DNA of 64,000 nt from Nostoc sp. S13 (GCF_029379315.1 NZ_JAQYWQ010000004.1:1-64000); one strand, 5' to 3'. Positions 36,001-45,723 are shown, counted from the stretch's first letter. Notes: generated by a model not told the origin, from the sequence alone. A program made the numbers and translations.

Positions 36001-36561
36001 ATGTTTTTAGACATTTTAGCTAGCCTACAACGGTTATTTGTTGGTTACATTCCAGCCGCTGTATTGGGTAGTTTCATCGGATATTTAATTGGCATGAATA
36101 GCATGATTTATCAGCTATTTAGGCTGATATTTCAGATACCACATAGTATCCCTCCTATCGCTTTGCTACCTATTGCCCTAATCGCATTTCAAGAGAGTCA
36201 ATCGGCTGCTATTGTAGTCGTTTTTCTAGGAACTCTCTGGACGATGATCATTAATACGGCAATAGGTATGCGACATTTTCAGAGACAGAACAATAACTTT
36301 CGAGTAGCTATATTTCATATATTTCATGCCTTGAAAGTTAGTATTTGGGTAGCCTGGTTTATAGTTATTGCCACAGAAATGTTAACAGGGCCAAAAGGAC
36401 TTGGGTTTACCCTCTGGGATGCTTATAAAGCTGGCAATACCGATTACATAATCCAGGTGATCCTCTACATTGGTATCATTGGCTTTTTGCTAGATCAGTT
36501 ACTAGATTTCGCAGCCTATATTCTCTCGCAAATGGTTTCAGATGGGAAAAAATCCTCCTAA
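36001..36561 (+). CDS. ABC-transporter permease of the NrtB/SsuC type (short)
   Basis: This 186-residue multi-pass membrane protein resembles the C-terminal two-thirds of nitrate/sulfonate/bicarbonate permeases. It has AAVLGSFIGYLIGMNSMIYQ, then IFQIPHSIPPIALLPIALIA, VVFLGTLWTMIINTAIGMRH, the helix AWFIVIATEMLTGPKGLGF and IIQVILYIGIIGFLLDQLLD. Canonical members are about 260-280 residues, and the EAA cytoplasmic loop is degenerate here (IFHIFHALKVSIWVAW). It may be a shortened paralog or a decaying gene. No ATPase or binding-protein gene is adjacent. It could in principle pair with the orphan SsuA-like lipoproteins 6-15 kb away, but that is speculation. Confidence 0.6.
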   Translation: MFLDILASLQRLFVGYIPAAVLGSFIGYLIGMNSMIYQLFRLIFQIPHSIPPIALLPIALIAFQESQSAAIVVVFLGTLWTMIINTAIGMRHFQRQNNNFRVAIFHIFHALKVSIWVAWFIVIATEMLTGPKGLGFTLWDAYKAGNTDYIIQVILYIGIIGFLLDQLLDFAAYILSQMVSDGKKSS

Positions 36562-36564
36562 ATT

Positions 36565-37959
36565 TTATCTCGGCTTGCGGATTGCACCCTGCCAGCTAAT
36601 AGTTTGCTTTGCAGAACGTATTCCCAAAGAACGAGTTGCTACGACTTCAATATCAACGTTGACACCAGGATGTAAAGCTTCATCAGGAATTTTGAGCTTA
36701 CCCAAAGCGAGAGTAAAACGGTTGTAGTCACGAGTCACAAGTTCGTTGGGAATATCTCCTTCATATTCAGTTTTGTAGTCCGAAAAACCGCGCAAGCTAT
36801 CCTGGGCGCGGAATTTAACGCGAAACTGAGTATTAAGAGTATCTGACTTTGCTGCTAAATCAACTATTTTTAAGTTGAGGTTTTGTCCGGCATCAGCAAA
36901 CTCTGCGACAGCTAACCGGGTGACATCTTTTTTAGGAATGGCATGGTTAACGGTAAATGTTGTCAAGTTAGTCTGACTTTGGGTGTTACCCTCAACCCAT
37001 AAGTCTTCAGCAAAAGTAGCTTCTACTTGTTTGTTATCATTTAAATTTAGTGTTACAACTTGATTGCCAAAGCTGGTAATGGGTTGTCTTTCTTGCCAAA
37101 CTATTTGAAAAGCCTCTTCTAGACGCTGTTCAAACTCTCGATAATCATCAGCGATTGCAGAACCAGGTGCAAGTAGAGAAGTTGCCCCTTTACGAAGATT
37201 CCACTTATTCTTCGAGAGGTTGAACTGTTTGTTTGTCAGTTCCGAAATTGCTAGTTTCACAGTTGGAGTATCAGCTGCCAAAGGTTCCTTGCTATTCACA
37301 ATACTCAAAGTTCCTAAGCGCCCTTGGCTACCATCCTTTCCATCGCTGCCATCTGTCCCATCGCTGCCATCGCTACATCTATAAACCTTGTCAGTACACT
37401 TATAATCCGGGCTACCAGGAGTTCCCTTACAGGTTTTCACTTCCCAACTCCGTCTTTGACAGTTACAACCCTCCGTACCGTTGCCACCTCTACCGCCGCG
37501 CCCACCTTCCCCAGCAGTTGCCCGCACGGAAATGTTCCGTAAGTCTGCCAAATTGCTGTAATACACTATCGGGGAACCAGCATTTCCCCCATTTCCTCCT
37601 TTCCCACCGTTACCACCATTTGGTGCATTTATGTCATGGTTGACGTTATCACGTTGGGAACCACAGTCAGGTTTATCGCCATCTCGCCCGTCTTCCCCGT
37701 CTTCACCATCTTTACCGGACAAGTCAAGATTAACGGGTGAACCATTGACAAAAATATTTTGGTTTTCACCACTGCCACCATCTCTACCCTCACGCCCATC
37801 GGTTCCTGTGCGTCCATTTCTGCCATAATTTCTGGCTATTTTATAGTATTCGTCAGAGGCAACGGCTGGACATAAAACTGAACCAGAGGCAGGGAAAAAG
37901 CTAGTAAATAAGCAGAATGTCAGCAGTAGTGGCAGCTTACTCCTAAAAGCATTGTGCAT
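36565..37959 (-). CDS. Secreted collagen-like (Gly-X-Y) protein
   Basis: This 464-residue protein has a signal peptide (LPLLLTFCLFTSFFPASGS). Residues about 45-240 are a broken series of Gly-X-Y triplets (GRNGRTGTDGREGRDGGSGE, GKDGEDGEDGRDGD, GGNGGKGGNGGNAG, GSDGTDGSDGKDGSQG) separated by non-collagenous patches, one with several cysteines (CNCQRRSWEVKTCKG). The C-terminal half (about 245-464) is a beta-rich domain with no recognised family. The triplets are Asp, Gly and Asn-rich with almost no proline, so a true triple helix is uncertain. Its 3' end is only 3 bp from that of the permease gene, tail to tail. A cell-surface role is inferred from the export signal. Confidence 0.75.
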   Translation of the reverse strand: MHNAFRSKLPLLLTFCLFTSFFPASGSVLCPAVASDEYYKIARNYGRNGRTGTDGREGRDGGSGENQNIFVNGSPVNLDLSGKDGEDGEDGRDGDKPDCGSQRDNVNHDINAPNGGNGGKGGNGGNAGSPIVYYSNLADLRNISVRATAGEGGRGGRGGNGTEGCNCQRRSWEVKTCKGTPGSPDYKCTDKVYRCSDGSDGTDGSDGKDGSQGRLGTLSIVNSKEPLAADTPTVKLAISELTNKQFNLSKNKWNLRKGATSLLAPGSAIADDYREFEQRLEEAFQIVWQERQPITSFGNQVVTLNLNDNKQVEATFAEDLWVEGNTQSQTNLTTFTVNHAIPKKDVTRLAVAEFADAGQNLNLKIVDLAAKSDTLNTQFRVKFRAQDSLRGFSDYKTEYEGDIPNELVTRDYNRFTLALGKLKIPDEALHPGVNVDIEVVATRSLGIRSAKQTISWQGAIRKPR

Positions 37960-38079
37960 CTAGTTACACCTCAAACTTTAGTTAAATTATTTACTCCTGA
38001 CGCTGACTTTCAACAATTTGCTCCCTTCTATCCAGTAATGTGCTAAGATTATTGCCCATTTGGAGGGCTATTTTATTTA

Positions 38080-38270
38080 ACCGCGTTGGCGTAGCCTCTC
38101 GTAGAGAAGCCTTGCCGTACCCTACTTATTGTGGGGTGGGCAGCGTTCGACTGAGTTGTACTGAGCCTTGTCGTTGGCGCAGCCTCTCGTAGAGAAGTAG
38201 CGCCCACGCCGAAGTCCTGCCCGCCTTTGGCTACGGGCGGGCGAGATGCCACAGAGAAGGCATCGTTTTA
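38080..38270. repeat. Palindromic repeat cluster
   Basis: GCGTTGGCGTAGCCTCTCGT at about 38082 recurs, slightly changed, at about 38174. A GGGCGGGCGAGATGCC block and a CCCGCC..GGGCGGG inverted pair (about 38220-38245) follow. It lies between the collagen-like gene and the oxidoreductase gene. No coding sequence is seen from 37960 to 38396. Confidence 0.75.
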
Positions 38271-38396
38271 GTGATTTCAACCAGAAGTAAAAAGTAAAAA
38301 AGTAATAGATAAATTCTCTAGTTTCTAGTTAATAACCTGGCAATTTTCGGACTGATGATTTGTGTCAATGTAGCAGATACCCAGCTTACTAACCGA

Positions 38397-39419
38397 TTAA
38401 GCTGCTGTTGGATCATCATTGACCTTAACAATCAGCTTGCCAAAGTTGTCACCTCGAAGTAAACCAATGAATGCACTAGGAGCGTTTTCTAAACCATCAA
38501 CTACATCTTCTTTATACTTGAGTTTACCAGACTGCAACCATCCAGAAACATCATGCAAAAAATCATTAAACCGATGTTGGTAATCACTAACTAGAAAACC
38601 TTTAATCAAAGCCCGCTTGACTAGCAGTGGTCTTAAATTAGGCCCTGGTGGAGTAGATGTGGCGTTATACTCCGAAATCAAACCTACTAGTGGAATTCTT
38701 GCCCCAAGGTTGATATGCTGCAACACAGCTTCTAAAATCACACCTGCTGTATTGTCATAGTAAACATCAATGCCATTAGGAGCAGCTGCTTTGAGCGCTG
38801 AATCAAGTTCTTGAGTTTTGCGGTTAATGCCAACATCAAAACCTAATTCTTTAACTATATAGTCCCGCTTATCGTCACTCCCGACAATTCCCACTACTCG
38901 CGCACCTTTAATTTTGGCAATTTGACCTGCTACTGCACCAACAGCACCAGAACCGGCTGAAACCACAACAGTTTCACCTTCTTTTGGTTGACCAACATCA
39001 AGCAGAGCAGCATAAGCAGTCAGACCAGGCATACCCAGTACACCTAGACTATAGGATAAAGGTGCCTGAGTGGGATCAAGTTTACGCAGTGTCTCACCCT
39101 TAGATACAGCATAAGTTTGCCAACCGTTACTGCTAAGAATAAAATCTCCTACTTGAAATTGAGGATGATTTGATTTAATTACTTGGCTAACTGTACCACC
39201 GACAATAACTGAACTCAATTCTACTGGTGCAGCATAAGACTTACCCACACTAATACGACCACGCACATAAGGATCGAGAGATAGATAAATGGTGCGGCTA
39301 AGAATTTCGCCTTCACCTGGTTCGGGAGTTGGTGTTTCTACGAGAGCAAAATCACTCTCTTTTGGTTCGCCGACTGGGCGACTTTTGAGGATGATTTGTT
39401 TGTTAATTAAATCAGACAT
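38397..39419 (-). CDS. NADP-dependent medium-chain oxidoreductase (CurA/LTB4DH type)
   Basis: This 340-residue cytosolic zinc-independent reductase belongs to the leukotriene-B4-dehydrogenase/CurA group that reduces alkenal/alkenone double bonds with NADPH. It shows an N-terminal GroES-like part with IYLSLDPYVRGRISVGKSY, the dinucleotide site VVVSAGSGAVGAVAGQIAKI, the following VGIVGSDDKRDYI, and DVYYDNTAGVILEAVLQHIN with the family's LVGLISEYN. No structural zinc cysteines are present, as expected. Length and ends are normal. The substrate is not predictable from sequence. It is probably monocistronic. Confidence 0.9.
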   Translation of the reverse strand: MSDLINKQIILKSRPVGEPKESDFALVETPTPEPGEGEILSRTIYLSLDPYVRGRISVGKSYAAPVELSSVIVGGTVSQVIKSNHPQFQVGDFILSSNGWQTYAVSKGETLRKLDPTQAPLSYSLGVLGMPGLTAYAALLDVGQPKEGETVVVSAGSGAVGAVAGQIAKIKGARVVGIVGSDDKRDYIVKELGFDVGINRKTQELDSALKAAAPNGIDVYYDNTAGVILEAVLQHINLGARIPLVGLISEYNATSTPPGPNLRPLLVKRALIKGFLVSDYQHRFNDFLHDVSGWLQSGKLKYKEDVVDGLENAPSAFIGLLRGDNFGKLIVKVNDDPTAA

Positions 39420-39574
39420 AAGTTATTTTCCTCTAAATCAATCTGACCATTGGTGAGGGCACAGATGTGTACGCCGCTTCAGAAAACATTTCTACCTTTA
39501 CTGTGACACTTGCGAATATTATCAGTAAGTCAACTTAATTAAATATAGAACTGATATTTGATTTTTGAAATATA

Positions 39575-39745
39575 CATAGGGTGCGTTACGCCAAAGGCTA
39601 ACGCACCACCTCTGATTCCAGGTGCGTTACGCTACGCGATAACACACCCTACATATACTTAGATTTTTTCATAAATCAAATCGGATTGCTATATAAGATT
39701 TGCGTAGAGTGCCTTAACGTAGTTTAACGCACCCTACATTTAACC
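39575..39745. repeat. GGTGCGTTA-type hairpin repeats
   Basis: GGTGCGTTA (39580-39588) pairs with TAACGCACC (39599-39607). A second GGTGCGTTACG at about 39621 and a third related piece (GTTTAACGCACCCTAC near 39722) follow. These are the widely dispersed cyanobacterial GTGCGTTA..TAACGCAC elements. No gene is seen between 39420 and 39825. Confidence 0.75.
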
Positions 39746-39825
39746 CTTTTTAAGTTTAACTAGTTATTTGAATTTTAGATTTGATAATTTAACTTAGTTA
39801 ATTATTAGATATTTCCAGAGATTAA

Positions 39826-40389
39826 TTATGCGTTACGCAAAATCCTTGGTAGGCAAGATTCATGAATTACACCTACGTCATTTTCACTCCTATGTTTCTT
39901 AAATAATTTGCTAGTTTCGCACTCAGTCCGTAAGATACTGTAAATGTAATCATCCCATAGTTTACCGTCTAATTCGTGATGTTCTCGCAAAATTCCATCT
40001 CTATGAAAACCTAGCTTCTCAAGTAGTTTAACTGAGGCAATGTTGAAAGCAGCAGTCTGACAATATAATTTGTTAAGTTCTGTTGTTGTTAATAGGTAAT
40101 CAATAGCAGTAATCAACATTTTTGTTCCTATACCCTGGTTTCGCCATTTTGGGTTGATGGTATATCCAAATTCTGCCGAGCGATTCCGTGGGTTAATATC
40201 AAAATATCTAAATCTCCCTATAGGTTCTTCTAATCCATCGATGAGGAAAGCAAAAATTATCACTTTATCACTTATGGTAATTCTTTGACCGTCAATAATA
40301 GGACGGCATGTTTTTGTTTCCAGGCGGTCAAATTTACCCCAGTCATTAAAGGCATTCTGATGTTCAGATGTTGCACATTCAATCCACAT
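39826..40389 (-). CDS. GNAT acetyltransferase (RimJ/RimL-like)
   Basis: This 187-residue protein has the GNAT fold typical of the RimJ/RimL group. It shows PIGRFRYFDINPRNRSAEFG, the acetyl-CoA loop NPKWRNQGIGTKMLITAIDY (RxxGxG), LYCQTAAFNIASVKLLEKLG and FHRDGILREHHELDGKLWDD. The usual DDYIYSIL ending is followed by about 25 extra residues whose last codons (HESCLPRILRNA) are encoded by repeat-like DNA next to the spacer, so the stop codon seems to have been provided by a repeat. The acceptor substrate is unknown. Confidence 0.82.
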   Translation of the reverse strand: MWIECATSEHQNAFNDWGKFDRLETKTCRPIIDGQRITISDKVIIFAFLIDGLEEPIGRFRYFDINPRNRSAEFGYTINPKWRNQGIGTKMLITAIDYLLTTTELNKLYCQTAAFNIASVKLLEKLGFHRDGILREHHELDGKLWDDYIYSILRTECETSKLFKKHRSENDVGVIHESCLPRILRNA

Positions 40390-40504
40390 AATTAATTAGT
40401 TTGAGTACGCAGACTACTAGCAGAAAATTAAGCTTTTGTATACGCTCGCCAGAAGGTTTAAAATAGAGTACCAACGGGCGTGCGACTTCTAGTCATCTTG
40501 GTGC

Positions 40505-40939
40505 TTAAGACACCGTTCCTGAATGTCTTTGTAATAGCAACTCCTCTGTTTGTAGCTGGGCAAAATTACTCTTGACGAATTCTGCGATCTCTATTCGATT
40601 CCCACCGGGATCGCGGAGGAAAAACCGCACACATCCTGGGATTGGTCGCTGATCAGGAATAATTTCTACCCCATGCTTTCTTAGGTGTTCTTCAAAGGCG
40701 TTCAAGTTATCGACTTGGAAGCAATAATGTCGTCTAGATGCTTGGTTATTGGTGTTTTTCTCTGTACTAATGTGCAATTCAATGTTTCCCAACTTGTACC
40801 ACGCTCCTGAATCGTTTTTGCTCACTTCAGGTCTGGGAATTTCTGTCAGTCCCAAAACTTTACTGTAGAAAAACAGCATTGCTTCCTCTACTTGAAAAGC
40901 ATAGGTTACTTGAATATGATGAACTGCATCAAGCTTCAT
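40505..40939 (-). CDS. VOC-family protein (glyoxalase/dioxygenase superfamily)
   Basis: This 144-residue two-module VOC protein starts with HHIQVTYAFQVEEAMLFFYS followed by KVLGLTEIPRP, then WYKLGNIELHIS, RRHYCFQVDNLNAFEEHLRK and GCVRFFLRDPGGNRIEIAEF. The DPxGNxIE motif supplies the C-terminal metal-ligand glutamate, and His at position 7-8 would supply the first ligand. The reaction is not predictable; glyoxalase-like, dioxygenase and antibiotic-binding functions all occur in the superfamily. It stands near two GNAT genes, a neighbourhood of small modifying enzymes. Confidence 0.85.
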   Translation of the reverse strand: MKLDAVHHIQVTYAFQVEEAMLFFYSKVLGLTEIPRPEVSKNDSGAWYKLGNIELHISTEKNTNNQASRRHYCFQVDNLNAFEEHLRKHGVEIIPDQRPIPGCVRFFLRDPGGNRIEIAEFVKSNFAQLQTEELLLQRHSGTVS

Positions 40940-41042
40940 AAATTTTTCTCCTAGTTTGGGTTAAATTTAGCAAAAGTACAATGACCTTTTGCAGTAATAC
41001 TGGCATATTTATAAAGTTTTTCTGTTTCAACTCACCAAAAAC

Positions 41043-41456
41043 TTATCCGACAAGCTTTCCCATACTGATGCGTTCTTCGACGAGATACCCAAGTTTTCTA
41101 TAAAACTCAACTACTTCGGCGTTGGAGACACGAACTTGGAGATTGATTTTGAGGCATCCCATCGCGATCAATACCTTCTCTGCGTGTTGGACTAGTTTGC
41201 TACCAATACCCTGTCGTTGATACTGAGGACTGACCGCAACTGTGTATAGCCAACCGCGATGCCCGTCATATCCCGCCATTATAGTGCCTATAATTACAGA
41301 GTTAATCTCAGTAATAAAAAACAACTCAGGTTGTACAGCAAGCTTCTGACTGATTACCAATTTGGGGCTGCTGTGCGACGGGTTATTTGGAAACACCTCA
41401 TCCCACAAAGCACTGACTGATTCAGCATCAGATTCTTGGTATGGTCTTATATTCAT
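41043..41456 (-). CDS. GNAT acetyltransferase (YpeA-like)
   Basis: This 137-residue GNAT protein is very similar in layout to Escherichia coli YpeA: an N-terminal MNIRPYQESDAESVSALWDE, VIIGTIMAGYDGHRGWLYTV, the acetyl-CoA loop SPQYQRQGIGSKLVQHAEKV, then GCLKINLQVRVSNAEVVEFY and RKLGYLVEERISMGK. Length matches the family. The substrate is unknown. It is divergent from the dienelactone hydrolase gene, with about 150 bp between the two start codons. Confidence 0.88.
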   Translation of the reverse strand: MNIRPYQESDAESVSALWDEVFPNNPSHSSPKLVISQKLAVQPELFFITEINSVIIGTIMAGYDGHRGWLYTVAVSPQYQRQGIGSKLVQHAEKVLIAMGCLKINLQVRVSNAEVVEFYRKLGYLVEERISMGKLVG

Positions 41457-41607
41457 CTACATCTCTAAATCAAAGGACTTGCCTTTGCCGATTCTTTGTG
41501 AAATACTACTCTTTAAACTACGGTAAATCGGTATAGTTTAAGTAGTATTGTACAAAACTTACCATAAAACATCGCGTTCTGAAAGCAATTGCAGGTTAAT
41601 CCCCAAG

Positions 41608-42363
41608 ATGACAAACACAGAAATTCGCACCGCTCAAGTTAAAGTCCCTAACGGAGATTTGCAAATTGATGCTTATTTAGCTGAACCAGCAAAAGAAGGA
41701 ACATTCCCAGCCGTTATTGTGATTCAGGAAATTTTTGGTGTCAACATTCACATTCGGGAAGTTACTGAGAAGTTCGCCAAAGACGGGTATGTGGCGATCG
41801 CTCCAACTTTATTTCAACGCACCGCCCCTGGTTTTGAGGGTGGATACACTCCTGAATATATACAGCAAGGAAGAGGGTATAAGGAGCAGACAACAGCAGA
41901 TGAAATATTAAGTGATATTAAGGCTGCGATCGCTTATTTAAAAACCTTACCAAATGTGCAAAGAGATGCGATCGGCTCTATTGGTTTCTGCTTTGGTGGT
42001 CACGTCGTTTATTTAGCTGCGACTTTACCAGATATTAAAGTTACAGCTTCCTTCTATGGTGGCGGTATTCCCAACTCAACTCCCGGCGGTGGACAACCAA
42101 CCATCACCCGCACTCCCGATATTAAAGGCCCTATTTACGCCTTCTTTGGTCTTGATGATCAGGGAATCTCCTTGGAGCAAACAGAACAGATTGAGGCTGA
42201 ATTGAAGAAAAATCAGATTCCCCATGCTATCTTCCGCTATTCTGGAGCCGGACATGGCTTTTTCTGCAACCATCGCGCCAGCTACAATGCCGAAGCATCA
42301 GCCGATGCTTGGAAAAACGTTCAAGAACTGTTCCAGAAGAACCTTCAGCTTCAAAAAGTCTAA
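41608..42363 (+). CDS. Dienelactone hydrolase family protein
   Basis: The ATG at 41608 (MTNTEIRTAQVKVPNGDLQI) is chosen; an upstream TTG frame adds 20 atypical residues. The 251-residue cytosolic alpha/beta hydrolase has a cysteine nucleophile in GSIGFCFGGHV (Cys128), an acidic residue in FFGLDDQG (Asp183 or Asp184) and a histidine in GAGHGFF (His216). This is the Cys-Asp-His triad of dienelactone hydrolases. The early EIFGVNIHIRE motif with a conserved glutamate is also typical. The physiological substrate in cyanobacteria is unknown. Confidence 0.9.
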   Translation: MTNTEIRTAQVKVPNGDLQIDAYLAEPAKEGTFPAVIVIQEIFGVNIHIREVTEKFAKDGYVAIAPTLFQRTAPGFEGGYTPEYIQQGRGYKEQTTADEILSDIKAAIAYLKTLPNVQRDAIGSIGFCFGGHVVYLAATLPDIKVTASFYGGGIPNSTPGGGQPTITRTPDIKGPIYAFFGLDDQGISLEQTEQIEAELKKNQIPHAIFRYSGAGHGFFCNHRASYNAEASADAWKNVQELFQKNLQLQKV

Positions 42364-42484
42364 ATCTTGGGGTTAGAAGCAATACACCACTAGAGCATCG
42401 ATTCAGTAATCAAAGACTTAACCCCCCAGTCCCCTCCCCTTCTTTGCTTGCCTAACGGCAGGCTGACACCAAGGCGAGGGGTTG

Positions 42485-42506
42485 GAGGCGCACATCTGTG
42501 CGCCTC
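42485..42506. repeat. 22-bp palindrome downstream of the hydrolase gene
   Basis: GAGGCGCACA and TGTGCGCCTC flank TC. The stem is strong, but no T-run follows, so it may be a dispersed repeat that also stops transcription before the ssuA gene at 42570. A CCCCTCCCCTTC..GCGAGGGGTTGG repeat precedes it. Confidence 0.6.
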
Positions 42507-42569
42507 TACTGAACAGTAGGCATCTTCATCAAATATTAGCCAAATAATCAAAAATAAAGTATCACATCA

Positions 42570-43616
42570 ATGATTACTCCCTTCAAACAGCCACGAGTTA
42601 ACATTTTCCAACGTTTTTCATTATTCCTATTACCTGGATTATTAACAATCTCAACAACCTTAATCAGTTGTTCAGTCGAAACCCAAAATTCAGACAATAA
42701 AACCACTGGTTTTAATACCAAAGTTGTGCGTATGGGATATCAAAGTTCTGGGGATATTGTCAAACTTAAAGGATTGATAGAAAAACGTCTACAGCCTTTA
42801 GGTGTTTCTGTCGAATGGGCGCAATTTGCGGCAGGCCCACAACTAATGGAAGCGATGAATGTCGGTAGGGTTGATATTGGTTCCGTAGGCGAAACTCCCC
42901 CGATCTTTGCCCAAGCGGCTGGCACATCTTTAGTCTATGCTGCTAGTAATAAACCCACCACTGGTAAAGGAAGTGCAATTATAGTTCAAAATAATTCACC
43001 AATTCGGACTTTAGCTGACCTCAAAGGTAAAAAAGTAGTTTTTCAAAAGGGTTCTGCTTCCCATTACTTATTAATAAAAGCCTTAGAAGAGGGTGGTTTG
43101 AGATATAGTGATATTCAAGCCCTTAGCCTCCCTCCTTCAGAAGCCCGTGATGCATTTCTTCAGAGAAAAATTGATACCTGGGTAACTTGGGACCCTTATT
43201 TAGCAGTAGCTCAAAAAAAGGCAAATGCTCGTGTTTTGAGAGATGGTAGTGGCATTGCTACTCAGGGCGGATATTACATGGCTGCGCGAAAGTTTACCAC
43301 AGAAAATCCGAAATTAGTACGATTAATTCTCGAGGAAATAGATAACACAGGTCAATGGGCTGAGAAAAACCGATCAGAAGTTGTAAAACTTCTTATTCCT
43401 CAGCTCAAAATTGATCAAGATATTTTAACAACAATGGTTGAAAGGCGAACTTTCGGCTTAAGACCAATTACGCCACAAATTATGGAAAATCAACAGAAGA
43501 TTGCAGATTTGTTTGCCAAAGAAAAAGTGATTCCTAAACCCATTAATATTAAGGAAGCGATGCTGACTAGCGAACAATATGCAGCCATCACACCGGAAAC
43601 CATCAGTCATAAATAG
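42570..43616 (+). CDS. ssuA: Alkanesulfonate ABC transporter substrate-binding lipoprotein
   Basis: This 348-residue periplasmic-binding lipoprotein has the lipobox LISC with Cys34 after a hydrophobic signal. The mature domain is of the SsuA/NrtA type: [80 protein letters not shown], and [12 protein letters not shown]. The phrase AGPQLxEAMNVG and the [11 protein letters not shown] box are shared by all SsuA-like proteins here. It should deliver aliphatic sulfonates to an SsuBC transporter. It is followed after 17 bp by ssuD, with AGGAG before the ssuD ATG, so the two form an operon. Confidence 0.92.
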   Translation: MITPFKQPRVNIFQRFSLFLLPGLLTISTTLISCSVETQNSDNKTTGFNTKVVRMGYQSSGDIVKLKGLIEKRLQPLGVSVEWAQFAAGPQLMEAMNVGRVDIGSVGETPPIFAQAAGTSLVYAASNKPTTGKGSAIIVQNNSPIRTLADLKGKKVVFQKGSASHYLLIKALEEGGLRYSDIQALSLPPSEARDAFLQRKIDTWVTWDPYLAVAQKKANARVLRDGSGIATQGGYYMAARKFTTENPKLVRLILEEIDNTGQWAEKNRSEVVKLLIPQLKIDQDILTTMVERRTFGLRPITPQIMENQQKIADLFAKEKVIPKPINIKEAMLTSEQYAAITPETISHK

Positions 43617-43633
43617 CGGCAGGAGATAGGAAT

Positions 43634-44815
43634 ATGGAAGTTTTTTGGTATTTGCCTACACAGGGAGACGAGCGTTATTTAGGTACTACAATTGGCAGGC
43701 GACCAGCTACTTATCCTTATATGCAGCAAATCGCCCAAGCTGTTGATAAATTGGGCTACGGCGGAATGTTGATTGGTACTGGACAAAAACAGGATACTTG
43801 GATTGTAGCGACTTCGTTAATTTCAGTTACGGAACGCTTGCGGTTTCTTGTAGCCTTTCGTCCGGCAATTATGTCGCCTTCCTTGGCAGTCAGGATGGCT
43901 GCTACTTTTGACCAGATTTCTAACGGTCGAATTATTCTGAACGTGGTAACAGGTAGCGACACAAAAGAACTTGCTAAAGATGGAATTTTCTTAGATCATG
44001 ATCAGCGTTATGAACTCACTGATGAGTTTTTGACAATTTGGCGATCGCTCATGCAAGGTGAAGAAGTAACCTTTAATGGTCATCACTTGCAAGTTAAGGG
44101 CGCAAAACTCGAATTTCCTCCTGTACAAAAGCCTTATCCCACTCTATATTTTGGTGGTTCTTCAGATGCTGCTCTCCAAGTTGCTGCCAAACACATTGAT
44201 GTCTATTTAACCTGGGGTGAACCACCAGATCAAGTTGCCCAAAAGATTGCAAAGGTACGCCGATTAGCAGCAGAACAAGGTAGAACGGTGCGTTTTGGGA
44301 TTCGGATGCACGTTATAGTGCGTGAAACTACGCAAAAAGCTTGGGATGCAGCCAACGAACTGATTCAGTATGTGGATGATGAAGCGATCGCTGCTACACA
44401 TCAGCGGTTTGCTGAATCGGAATCAGAAGGACAACGCCGCATGGCCCAACTGCACAATGGTAAGGTTGCCTCCGGCACGCTACGCGAACGCAAAAACCTA
44501 GAAATTAGCCCTAACTTATGGGCAGGTGTTGGCTTAGTGCGTGGAGGTGCTGGTACTGCCTTAGTCGGAGATCCAGAGACAGTTGCAGCGCGAATGCTGG
44601 AATATGCCGATTTAGGAATTGATACCTTCGTTTTCTCAGGTTATCCCCATCTCGAAGAAGCCTATCGAGTCGCGGAATTACTGTTTCCTCTGTTACCAGT
44701 ACAAACACCAGCGTTGGCAACGCCCGCCGCAGGCATCGCATTACCGCAGCAAGTTGCAAGTACATTTAGTGAATTTGTTACCAAAACAGATTTACTCAAA
44801 TCACAGCCAGTTTGA
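43634..44815 (+). CDS. ssuD: FMNH2-dependent alkanesulfonate monooxygenase
   Basis: SsuD cleaves alkanesulfonates to aldehyde and sulfite with FMNH2 and O2, supplying sulfur in the cytosol. The 393-residue protein shows the TIM-barrel luciferase-like features of the family: [56 protein letters not shown], and [20 protein letters not shown] with the following [19 protein letters not shown]. Near 44467-44493 the codons VASGTLRER are encoded by DNA containing GGCACGCTACGCGAACGC, a common local repeat word, and homologs are normally shorter there. The C-terminal ATPAAGIA is also repeat-like. The NAD(P)H:FMN reductase SsuE is not in the window. Confidence 0.94.
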   Translation: MEVFWYLPTQGDERYLGTTIGRRPATYPYMQQIAQAVDKLGYGGMLIGTGQKQDTWIVATSLISVTERLRFLVAFRPAIMSPSLAVRMAATFDQISNGRIILNVVTGSDTKELAKDGIFLDHDQRYELTDEFLTIWRSLMQGEEVTFNGHHLQVKGAKLEFPPVQKPYPTLYFGGSSDAALQVAAKHIDVYLTWGEPPDQVAQKIAKVRRLAAEQGRTVRFGIRMHVIVRETTQKAWDAANELIQYVDDEAIAATHQRFAESESEGQRRMAQLHNGKVASGTLRERKNLEISPNLWAGVGLVRGGAGTALVGDPETVAARMLEYADLGIDTFVFSGYPHLEEAYRVAELLFPLLPVQTPALATPAAGIALPQQVASTFSEFVTKTDLLKSQPV

Positions 44816-44919
44816 CACTCGCCCGTTTATAAAACGGGGGATTCTTGGGTCAAAAGGGAGCTATTGCTTAAGCCTCGCATGAATGACGGGGGCTTTATGC
44901 ATCACGACTCCTAAGACGA

Positions 44920-45723
44920 CTACAATAGATGGGCCAAGTATAAGGTAGTTAAATAACCTTTAGTAATCTGACCATTAAATTTAGTATCAATTAACTCAGC
45001 AATCCTATGAAAAAAACGTTCTCTGGTGATGCTATCTAAATTTCTATGACCAGAGTAAGTGTTTAAGAGGTTGATATAGGTTGTAGTATCGTATACTGCA
45101 TCCCATTGATAAGAGCGATATGTCACTTCGCCGAATAGATTTGTTTGCTCAATCTCGCTCGTTTTATTTGGCACCTCGTTTTCACGAGGAAGAGGCTTGT
45201 CATCCTTAACTAGCTCAGGAACTAAGTGCCGATATAGCTCCTGTACCACCTCAAAGAAGCCTTGACTGGCGTCACTGTGTACGTGTTCATTCCAAAATAG
45301 GGCGATCGCTCCCCCAGAGTTGAGCGCTTGAGCAGTCTTATAATAAGCAATTGTTGGGTCGAGCCAATGAAAGGCGGTTGCTGAAATCACCAAATTAAAT
45401 GTATTCTTCTCTGTTACCCAGTCCTCAAAAGCACCAATATGCAGTTCTACCTGCGGATACGCCGTCAAGTTCTGTTGGGCAATTGTAGCGAGGTTTTCAC
45501 CAAGCTCAACGCACAGAATGCGATAACCGCGACGGGCGAACGGTACAGTTGCCTGTCCAGTACCACAACCAATCTCTAGTATCCTTGCTCCTGGAGGTAT
45601 TCCCGACAGAGACACCACATCATCAAAAAGCACCTCTGGATATCGTGGTCGTACCTGGTCATAAAGCAGCGCTACCTGATTAAAAGTAGTTTTTAACTTA
45701 ATGCTCTCATCCGTCATAACCAA
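44920..45723 (-). CDS. SAM-dependent methyltransferase (class I)
   Basis: This 267-residue methyltransferase has the motif order of the class I fold: YDQVRPRYPEVLFDDVVSLS, motif I ILEIGCGTGQATVPFA, acidic loop VELGENLATIAQ, VELHIGAFEDWVTEKNTFNL, and SATAFHWLDPTIAYYKTAQA followed by a GGAIALFWNEHV strand. A second protein of this same subgroup lies at 59807-60634 and starts with a comparable YDRGRPRYPEALI. The 3' partner of its start is an SsuA-like gene only 2 bp upstream (45726-46754), so it is cotranscribed with the two sulfonate-binding proteins. The methyl acceptor is unknown. Confidence 0.85.
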   Translation of the reverse strand: MVMTDESIKLKTTFNQVALLYDQVRPRYPEVLFDDVVSLSGIPPGARILEIGCGTGQATVPFARRGYRILCVELGENLATIAQQNLTAYPQVELHIGAFEDWVTEKNTFNLVISATAFHWLDPTIAYYKTAQALNSGGAIALFWNEHVHSDASQGFFEVVQELYRHLVPELVKDDKPLPRENEVPNKTSEIEQTNLFGEVTYRSYQWDAVYDTTTYINLLNTYSGHRNLDSITRERFFHRIAELIDTKFNGQITKGYLTTLYLAHLL

